Of a DNA stretch of 28,500 nucleotides, positions 21,169-28,500 are shown piece after piece. Position 1 is the first letter of the stretch, and each line of letters starts with the position of its first letter. Location of the stretch: NCBI RefSeq assembly GCF_964340395.1, contig NC_135551.1:28162380-28190879 (forward strand). Direction: 5' to 3'. The notes below the pieces were generated by a model. That model searched no databases. It was not told the DNA's origin and was given only the letters and a program-made list of their open reading frames with translations. Source of the DNA: Glandiceps talaboti. Lineage: Eukaryota > Hemichordata > Enteropneusta > Spengelidae. A program made the translations under genes and the position numbers.

Positions 21169-21417
21169 TTGTCACTCTCGTTAACAATCAAGTCATACAA
21201 CGATTTGATTAATAATAGACAACTTGAACGAAGTGCATCGATGGTTTCCATCCCCTACGGACCGCGTTGTGATGAATGCCGATCGATTTCTACACAAGTT
21301 TCAAGGCCAGTGATTGACTTTCAGTCGTATAAGATGAGTAAAGAAATTGACCATAAAGTTTACAGAAATATCGCATATTTCCAATTGATTTATTTTTTGA
21401 ATTGGCCACATGGATGA
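21169..21417 (+). CDS. Unassigned plus-strand open frame, possible terminal exon
   Basis: An 82-codon frame on the plus strand, antisense to the receptor intron, reads VSIPYGPRCDECRSISTQVSRPV in its middle and ends KVYRNIAYFQLIYFLNWPHG then stop. AATAAA lies 29 bp after the stop (about 21449). The end is hydrophobic, and its R-x-I-x-[YF]-x-x-x-[IL]-x-F-x-N-W pattern loosely recalls the fourth membrane segment of anion-selective Cys-loop receptors, but it is short and the alignment is weak. No clear acceptor was fixed. It may equally be a chance open frame. Evidence is weak throughout. Confidence 0.2.
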   Translation: MSLSLTIKSYNDLINNRQLERSASMVSIPYGPRCDECRSISTQVSRPVIDFQSYKMSKEIDHKVYRNIAYFQLIYFLNWPHG

Positions 21418-21499
21418 GAATTGGATATTTATTTTGCATTTTTAATTAATAAAACAACTATACTTTATTTGTCTACTTGACAAAAACAATGTGAATCCT

Positions 21500-21527
21500 C
21501 AGACAACTAACACTAGTTAGTTGTCTG
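21500..21527. repeat. Perfect short stem-loop
   Basis: CAGACAACTAA and TTAGTTGTCTG form an 11-bp perfect stem around CACTAG. It lies about 50 bp after the AATAAA near 21449. No poly-T follows, and its role is unknown. Confidence 0.6.
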
Positions 21528-21825
21528 TGGTGAAACACAGTATATACACAGTTCGTCTTTGTAGTGCAGTAAATTGCAAAAGGTTGCTATTGTACGTACA
21601 TTTCATACATTTTTATTATTTTAAGGTAAATCCAAAATAAATACCCAGCTATCATTCATATGGCCACTTTAACTGTGATTTTGAAGGTCACTCGAATTCC
21701 TTCGTTATAACATGCTACAATATGAGATGAAAACCATGTACATATCTTTACTGTTACTACATTTTTCTTTACATGAGATACGATTATTTGTCAGTAGATT
21801 GTTACATTGTGTGATTTTTGTAGTC

Positions 21826-22497
21826 AGACGAGTCAGACAAGGTTTTCACAGTGTAAAGTCAGACATGGTCTTCACAGTGTAAAGTCAGACATGGTATTCA
21901 CACAGTGTAAAGTCAGACAAGGTCTTCACATAGTTTAAAGTCAGACGAGTCAGAAATGGTTTTCACACAGTGTAAAGTCAGACATGGTCTTCACACAGTG
22001 TAAAGTCAGACATGGTCTTCACAGTGTAAAGTCAGACATGGTCTTCACACAGTGTGAAGTCAGACATGGTCTTCACACAGTGTAAAGTCAGACATGGTCT
22101 TCACACAGTGTAAAGTCAGACGAGTCAGACATGGTCTTCACAGTGTAAAGTCGCATGGTCTTCACACAATGTAAAGTCAGACATGGTCTTCACAGTGTAA
22201 AGTCAGACATGGTCTTCACACAGTGTAAAGTCAGACGAGTCAGACACGGTCTTCACACAGTGTAAAGTCAGACACGGTCTTCACACAGTGTAAAGTCAGA
22301 CATGGTCTTCACACAGTGTAAAGTCAGACATGGTCTTCACACAGTGTAAAGTCAGACGAGTCAGACATGGTCTTCACACAATGTAAAGTCAGACATGGTC
22401 TTCACACAGTGTAAAGTCAGACATGGTCTTCACACAGTGTAAAGTCAGACATGGTCTTCACACAGTGTAAAGTCAGACATGGTCTTCACACAGTGTA
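21826..22497. repeat. Minisatellite, 28-bp unit, about 24 copies
   Basis: The unit is ATGGTCTTCACACAGTGTAAAGTCAGAC, with 26-bp variants lacking AC and 37-bp variants carrying an extra GAGTCAGAC. The 9-bp insert follows copies 0, 4, 10, 14 and 18, so blocks of four recur. Units are highly similar, which indicates recent expansion. The array ends 16 bp from the splice donor of the 45-nt exon. Confidence 0.97.
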
Positions 22498-22513
22498 TTC
22501 CAGTGGAGCCTAC

Positions 22514-22558
22514 CTGATCAATACGAACGGCCGTTGTCATAATCTGTATCTTCTCGTT
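22514..22558 (-). CDS. nAChR-like subunit, 45-nt exon (loop D region)
   Basis: On the minus strand GTTCTTTCAG precedes base 22558 and CAG/GTAGGC follows 22514. It holds exactly 15 codons, NEKIQIMTTAVRIDQ, and 45 nt is the standard size of nicotinic receptor exon 3 (family form EKNQ-x-MTTNVWLKQ). It encodes the strand that contributes loop D to the complementary face of the binding site. The usual Asn-Val-Trp is Ala-Val-Arg here, so the loop D tryptophan is missing. Both ends are phase 0, joining to SWNDYR in the 110-nt exon. The preceding exon, encoding the N-terminal helix and the FGL block, was sought up to 28500 and not found. Confidence 0.9.
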
Positions 22559-22812
22559 CTGAAAGAACAACAATTGAAGATGATCTCCTGTCAGTATAAG
22601 AAATAAACGGCATCACAATAACATTCAACTAAATTATTTTGAGAAAAAAGGAAAAGGGTTTTCATTGTTATTATTATTAGTCATTGAGAAATATTCATAT
22701 GAAATAAGTAATTGTTGATCTTCCTCAACCCCATGTCGCCCTTATAATTGATAAGAATTATATATACTCACACAATTGATAAGGACTACACACAAACATA
22801 CACATACACGCT

Positions 22813-22814
<2 letters not shown>

Positions 22815-22861
<47 letters not shown>
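22815..22861. repeat. (CT)n microsatellite
   Basis: About 23 CT units lie 260 bp upstream, in transcription sense, of the 45-nt exon. Confidence 0.96.
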
Positions 22862-22864
<3 letters not shown>

Positions 22865-22880
22865 TCTCTGTCTATGTCCC

Positions 22881-23003
22881 TGTATGTGTGTATGTATGTA
22901 TGTATGTATGTATGTATGTATGTATGTGTGTATCGATGTATGTATGTATGTATGTATGTATGTATGTATGTATGTATGTATGTATGTATGTATGTATGTA
23001 TGT
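22881..23003. repeat. (TATG)n microsatellite
   Basis: About 30 TATG units occur with one TATCGATG interruption near 22931-22938. Open frames on both strands here are repeat artefacts. Confidence 0.96.
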
Positions 23004-24904
23004 CCTCCCAAGAAGTAAACCCTTCCAATTCGAAATAAAATGTTATTTCATTATTTCATTTATTTTAAACCGCCATTCTTTTATCTGACAAAATAGATCC
23101 TAAACGATTGTAATAATCAGAAATTGACACTAATTTATCATGTATTGTCCACTTCATGCATTGTTTCTCAATCCTTTATATGATGACAACAATTACATCT
23201 CGTATGATAAACCTTTAATACACACTAAAGACGTAACGGTTATATAATTACTGTTATAATGATAATAATAGTTGAATACCACTGACGTCATATGAATGAA
23301 AAGTCACGTGGTTACAAGTCTTCCAAAAGAATGTTGTTATGGAGCAGAACGCCATGACTAGGTGCTTAAGTTTGCAACACACACCATATCGTAATGTAAG
23401 TCCAAATAAAAAATAGAGTTTCCGATAATCCGATCGACCCAACTTTAAGCCGCAAACATTTGTTACATGCAAAAATGTAAAATAATGATAGCATACTGCT
23501 ATTTCCCTGTACATTTTCTTGCCAAAGTATCTTTAGTTACTTTTTGAAAATCACATTCCAGAGAGAAACGATGTCATTTCAGCCTATAACAGCACAGTCT
23601 ACATATTGTGTTTGTCTACTTCTGAATCACATAATTGTCTTCATTTACTTCTTTTACACCTCATTAATTGTTACGGAAGTATTGTGTCCAACGAGTATTT
23701 TGTCTTTGTGTAGAAGTAATTTAAAAAATAAAATGTAAAAGAAAATAGAATCCCGACTTACCTATCATATTGTTTTATGTCATGTTATGGGAAACAAACA
23801 TTTTCCCCAAAGTTTACTATGTCCGTATTCTAAACCAAATTGTATTCGCTAGTTGGACCGAGAGAGGCTTAGAATATTAATACCACCCCCCCCCCCCCCC
23901 AGAGTGCACAGGAGGGAAACAAAGAAGATATGGTCCTATAGGAATCAGTAGTCTCTATACTAGGAACATCATTATGTGCACTCATATATATTTTACAAGT
24001 TGAACTTTGATGACGATGTAATCGCACTAGTAAAAGCCAGCTGAGTTGTAGAGAACTGGACGTGTTATTGATTTCCTTTATAGCAAACGTTGCAGACAAT
24101 TTCCGGTATAGCAAATCGCCGTTGAAGTAGTATTTATGACTTTGTTTAGAAGTTACGAGCAAATCATCGTGAAATTAGAATGTATGTGTGCTCTTAAAAT
24201 GTTCACTTTGAGGTATATACGTGTACATCAGTTCTGACGGGAGCAAACCATTTTACATCAATGGCTTGGATTGTGTAATATTGGTTCCTACAAATGAAAA
24301 TGGACATTTGTGAAATAAATTGTACAGTTGAAGATTTTACGCAATAACTAATATAACATATTATAATAACCTACCATCTAACTTATTCGGTTGATTTCAT
24401 ATTTTTTGGTGCAATAATAATTCAACATTACGCACACATTTATTGACGTCTCATATAAACGCTCCCACCCCACATCCAATACCCGTAATTCCGGCTGCCA
24501 TATTGTGGGGAAAACTACCCTTTGAAAGTTTATACTGCTTACAGTCGCAGGTGTATGGAATAGTACTCATGTGTGACAATACTAAGATGTAGAGTGTAAC
24601 ATACTTTATATCTGAAAGGCAATACATAGCAACAACATAGTGTTTATAACGAAATGCAAGAACTGTTATGAATTATATTATTAAAAAAAGAAAGATTTTA
24701 ATTTACCATCGTTCGGTTTCAGAAACCCTAAGAATTCATCAAAAATTAAGATACAGCAAACACGATATCAATACTTTCAATGCATTTCAAATGTTTAATT
24801 ATTTATTCATCTGATTACGGTCTGACTTATCACCTGTCGCCTATCATTTATCACGTACTTATCCATACAAAGATCTAATTTGTTTGTATGACTGTAGCTT
24901 TTCA
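23004..24904. other. Non-coding stretch, probably upstream intron
   Basis: A run of 15 C occurs at 23886-23900. No exon matching the N-terminal part of a nicotinic receptor was recognised on the minus strand, and no other gene or RNA was seen. Confidence 0.4.
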
Positions 24905-25650
24905 AGTGTCTGAAAATGACAATTTTAAATTTTTGTACACAAGGCCATTGTCTGATATGACAACTGTAAATGTTTGTACACAAGGCCATTGTCTGATATG
25001 ACAACTGTAAATGTTTGTACACAAGGTCAGTGTCTGATATGACAACTGTAAATGTTTGTACACAAGGTCAGTGTCTGATATGACAACTGTACATAAGACC
25101 AGTGTCTGATATGAAAACTGTACACAAGGCCAGTGTCTGATATGAAAACTGTACACAAGGCCAGTGTCTGATATGACAACTACAAATATTTGTACACAAG
25201 GCCAGTGACAACCACAAATGTTTGTACACAAGGCCAGTGTCCAATATGACAACTATAAATATTTGTACACAAGGTCAGTGTCTGATATGACAACTGTAAA
25301 TGTTTGTACAAGGCCAGTGTCTGATATGACAACTGTAAATGTTTGTACAAGGCCAGTGACAACCACAAATGTTTGTACACAAGGCCAGTGTCCAATATGA
25401 CAACTATAAATATTTGTACACAACGTCAGTGTCTGACCTGACAACTGTAAATGTTTGTACACAAGGCCAGTGTCTGATATGACAACTACAAATATTTGTA
25501 CACAACGTCAGTGTCTGATATGACAATTGTATATGTTTGTACACAATGCCAGTGTCCAATATGACAACTATAAATATTTGTACACGAGGCCAGTGTCTGA
25601 TATGACAATTTCAAATGTTTGTACACAAGGCCAGTGTCTGATATGACAAT
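24905..25650. repeat. Minisatellite, 41-bp unit, about 19 copies
   Basis: The unit is TGTACACAAGGCCAGTGTCTGATATGACAACTGTAAATGTT. Variants carry TCCAATATGA, and shortened units of 31-39 bp lack part of the TGATATG or CACA segments. The pair 'short ACAACCACAAATG unit, then TCCAATATGA unit' occurs twice (near 25205-25280 and 25350-25425), so a block was duplicated. Long minus-strand open frames here are artefacts. Confidence 0.96.
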
Positions 25651-26029
25651 ATAGCATATATTTACATCTAAAACAGGCAGTGTTAGCCAGAAGACTATAT
25701 TATGTAGCATATACATTTATGATCAAAGTTGATCATTCTTCAAGTTTAGATTGTTGTTTTACTTGGTAAATAGCAACTTACACTTTTACTGACAGCATGG
25801 TTGTTATTGGGGGAAGTTTCAAAAGCTGAATGAACATAAAAAAAACCTCTCTTCAATCTCTTCAATCACAATCCTGCTGTGTTCAGCAATAAAAGAGCTC
25901 TCTTGTCTAGTGAGTAAAACAACGGCCTCAACTGCCCAAATGATCGACTTAGATCATTAACTGTACATTTTACGTGCAGTATTCTGGCGAACATTCTGCT
26001 TAAGCTGTAACGTTCGTCATGTTCAAATA
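25651..26029. other. Non-coding stretch
   Basis: No gene, RNA or repeat was recognised. Confidence 0.3.
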
Positions 26030-26272
26030 ATTTCATTTATTTCTTGTGAAGTTTAAACTTTTCAATTTCCAACACAACCAACTCTTGGAAAGCTGTACCT
26101 GAGGCTTTTCGTTCTCTCACTAAGGACTTCAACAGCATGCAGACTGAGAGAGGACGGAAGCTTCAGGTACAGCTTTCCAAGAGTTGGTTGTGTTGGAAAT
26201 TGCAAAGTTTAAACTTCACAAGAAATGGCTAATACCACACAGTTCAACCTACATAGAATCATTTCATTTATT
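26030..26272. mobile_element. Foldback element with 64-bp near-perfect inverted arms
   Basis: The arms at 26039-26102 and 26163-26226 are reverse complements over 64 bp with a single mismatch. The 60-bp centre is partly self-complementary too (TCTCTCA with TGAGAGA), so nearly the whole 188 bp folds. A 12-bp exact direct repeat, ATTTCATTTATT, lies at 26030-26041 and 26261-26272; the left copy overlaps the first arm by three bases. The near-identity of the arms implies recent origin or ongoing gene conversion. There is no coding frame of note. It could be a MITE or foldback element, or a palindromic duplication. Confidence 0.7.
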
Positions 26273-26998
26273 GTTGAGTTCTCATGAAATTTAAAAGGTT
26301 AATTTTACCATCATGAGTACAATAAAAATGTCAGATACTTGAAGTATTTCGACGAGTGATAGGCAATGACAGCCGTCTTCATCTGGAAATGAGGCCATGA
26401 ACCAAAAAAGTATAAATTGATAATGTCTTGGACAAATAAAAAAACAGCATTACGCATGTCCATGCTCGTGTTCTAAGTCCCCTAAAAAGACATTTCATTG
26501 GAAACTACATTAATTTACTGAAGATAAATAGCTGTTTGGAACAATGCTGATCTTTCAAGTCAAAACCATTTATCTTTATTATCCTTGTCATCAAATTGAA
26601 AAGATTGAAAATTTTGATGATAGAGCATTCTAAATGTCTCTTCTGGTCATGTATGTGATGTTATCCGTATGACTAGTACAAATCGTTATTATTATCATCA
26701 CCAGGGGAAATGTATGGGTATCCATAACTCGATTAACCTCATCATTGCAACGAGAGTATAACCATTATATATCCGCTAAGGGACTCACTGAAACGATAAT
26801 GTGAATATTGTGGTACATTTCAAATTAACAACGTGGGTTGTTCTAAAACTGTCTGTCTATCTCGGAGTCTTTGTCAGACTGTCTACACCCACCTCTGTGT
26901 CTCTCCAAGGACTTACGTCTGAATAATTGTATGTCTTTTTGTTTCTTTCCCATTGCAATTAACTCCTCACATTTCTACTTCATCCGCTCGCTTTCACG

Positions 26999-27000
<2 letters not shown>
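26273..27000. other. Non-coding stretch
   Basis: No exon, RNA gene or repeat was recognised. Confidence 0.3.
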
Positions 27001-27095
<95 letters not shown>

Positions 27096-27160
27096 AGTCC
27101 GTCCGTCCGTCCGCCCATCTGTCTGTCCGGCTGTCTGTCTCCCTCTCTGTCTCTGTCCTC
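27001..27160. repeat. (GTCT)n microsatellite with degenerate flank
   Basis: A perfect tract runs from 27001 to 27095 (about 24 units), then GTCC, CTGT and CTCT variants to about 27160. The cysteine, leucine, serine and valine open frames across it are artefacts. Confidence 0.96.
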
Positions 27161-27618
27161 TAAATAATAGTTAATATCTGAATAATTATAGAAAATAAAG
27201 TACAGCTGTTTAGTAATGCCATTCACTTGTACAATGTCACGATATGCCTTCGATGTTGATGCTGAAAATGTCATGTTCATGCATCCAACTGAAAAATCCG
27301 AACTGTTGCTATCACATAAATTCCGTTCTTTAGTCTATTAAACTGACTCCTATCATATAATAAGTCATCTGATTCGGTCATAACTTTTGATCTATTGTAA
27401 ATGTAATGCAACTATAACTGTTTTTCGAATGCTGTAACGTCTTATTTATATATTGAAATATAACGTCTCATATATTCTCAATAACGTGCGCTCTGTAGTG
27501 ATACAAAGGCGCACAGCTCTGACCTTTATGAATCTTTCAGTCTCTTAAGCTGATACGCTTCAATATTAGTATTCATTTTAGATGACCCACAAATGAATCT
27601 GCATGTTTTCTTTCAAAT
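27161..27618. other. Non-coding stretch
   Basis: Nothing was recognised between the GTCT tract and the terminal minisatellite. Confidence 0.3.
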
Positions 27619-28500
27619 GTATTATAACATGTCACTGTCGTCAAAGTGAAATTTGTACTATAGCATGTCTCTGTCGTCAAAGTGAAATTTGTACTATTAC
27701 ATGTTGTCAAAGTGAAATTTGTACTATAGCATGTCTGTCGTCAAAGTGAAATTTGTACTATAACATGTCTGTCGTCAAAGTGAAATCTGTACTATAGCAT
27801 GTTGTCAAAGTGAAATTTGTACTATAGCATGTTTGTAGTCAAAGTGAAATTTGTACTATAACATGTCTGTCGTCAAAGTGAAATTTGTACTATAACATGT
27901 CTGTCGTCAAAGTGAAATCTGTACTATAGCATGTTGTCAAAGTGAAATCTGTACTATAGCATGTTTGTAGTCAAAGTGAAATTTGTACTATAACATGTCT
28001 GTCGTCAAAGTGAAATTTGTACTATAACATGTTTGTAGTCAAAGTGAAATTTGTACTATAACATGTCTGTCGTCAAAGTGAAATCTGTACTATAGCATGT
28101 TTGTAGTCAAAGTGAAATTTGTACTATAGCATGTCTGTCGTCAAAGTGAAATTTGTACTATAACATGTCTGTCGTCAAAGTGAAATTTGTACTATAACAT
28201 GTTTGTAGTCAAAGTGAAATTTGTACTATAGCATGTCTGTCGTCAAAGTGAAATTTGTACTATAGCATGTCTGTCGTCAAAGTGAAATTTGTACTATAAC
28301 ATGTTTGTAGTCAAAGTGAAATTTGTACTATAACATGTCTGTCGTCAAAGTGAAATTTGTACTATAACATGTCTGTCGTCAAAGTGAAATCTGTACTATA
28401 GCATGTTTGTAGTCAAAGTGAAATTTGTACTATAGCATGTCTGTCGTCAAAGTGAAATTTGTACTATAACATGTTTGTAGTCAAAGTGAAATTTGTACTA
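27619..28500. repeat. Minisatellite, 34-bp unit, at least 26 copies, runs off the window
   Basis: The unit is CATGTCTGTCGTCAAAGTGAAATTTGTACTATAA, with variants CATGTTTGTAGTC (same length) and CATGTTGTC (30 bp). The variants are not random in order: two TCTGTCGTC units followed by one TTTGTAGTC unit recur from about 28110. The right edge is cut by the window. Confidence 0.97.

Larger units (their letters stand above)
18017..22513 (-). other. Intron (4497 nt) of the receptor gene
   Basis: The donor is CAG/GTAGGC at 22514/22513 and the acceptor CTGCAG at 18022-18017, phase 0. It holds the minisatellite, (GT)n, retroelement tail and other items listed separately. Elsewhere it is non-coding as far as I can see. 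Confidence 0.82.

Noticed and set aside
21826-22497. Regular repeat array considered as CRISPR
   Set aside because: Units are directly contiguous with no unique spacers, and the locus is eukaryotic with spliced genes; it is a minisatellite.
22742-23088. Several open frames on both strands over CT and TATG repeats
   Set aside because: They are translations of microsatellites with no non-repeat protein sequence.
23740-23880. Possible N-terminal receptor exon before a GTAAGT-like donor at about 23760
   Set aside because: The minus-strand translation shows stops and lacks the FGL and RPV motifs expected of that exon.
24807-25716. Long minus-strand open frames with repeated HWPCVQTF-type words
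   Set aside because: The 41-bp minisatellite unit happens to lack stops in some frames; the unit length is not a multiple of three and frames shift between units.
26871-27280. Cysteine-rich or aspartate/arginine/glutamine repeat open frames
   Set aside because: They arise from the GTCT tract; the length and composition follow the tetranucleotide.

Overview
The window looks like metazoan nuclear DNA, AT-rich, with multi-kilobase introns, GT-AG splice sites, many microsatellites and minisatellites, and decayed retrotransposons. Nothing in it is bacterial or organellar. The gene content and repeat types suggest a marine invertebrate, perhaps a lophotrochozoan or an invertebrate deuterostome. 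That placement is inference from general character; no diagnostic marker is visible.

The one well-supported gene is on the minus strand. It spans at least 22558 down to 10810 and encodes a nicotinic acetylcholine receptor-like Cys-loop ion channel subunit. Four exons can be placed: a 45-nt exon (22558-22514), a 110-nt exon (18016-17907), a 931-nt exon carrying the Cys-loop, M1, M2, M3 and most of the cytoplasmic loop (16546-15616), and a 174-nt terminal exon with M4 and the stop codon (10983-10810). The 45- and 110-nt lengths are the canonical nAChR exon 3 and exon 4 sizes, and all junctions agree in phase (0, 2, 0). About 419 residues are visible. The signal peptide and the first part of the ligand-binding domain were not found and probably lie beyond the right edge. 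The subunit keeps the Cys-loop and cation-filter features but has lost the classical aromatic-box residues at loops A, B, C and D, and it has a lysine inside M2. A decayed second copy of the 110-nt exon lies about 50 bp past the real one.

Layout: 1-1450 holds minus-strand fragments of transposon-like origin (a Gypsy-like linker piece and two spliced exon-like pieces ending in a coiled coil). 1450-5800 is non-coding with hairpins and dispersed repeats. 5840-6930 is a frameshifted plus-strand LINE reverse-transcriptase C-terminus. 6930-10800 is non-coding, with several inverted repeats. 10810-22558 is the receptor gene with its repeat-filled introns, including a second LINE tail at 13811-13939. 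22559-28500 is probably its upstream intron or flank, with two large minisatellites and a long near-perfect hairpin.

Three minisatellites (28-, 41- and 34-bp units) and more than ten microsatellites lie between 10344 and the right edge. The most notable items are the divergent receptor binding site, the dead exon duplicate, the minisatellite that abuts a splice donor, and the 188-bp foldback at 26039-26226. I found no evidence of a wholly new multi-gene system.
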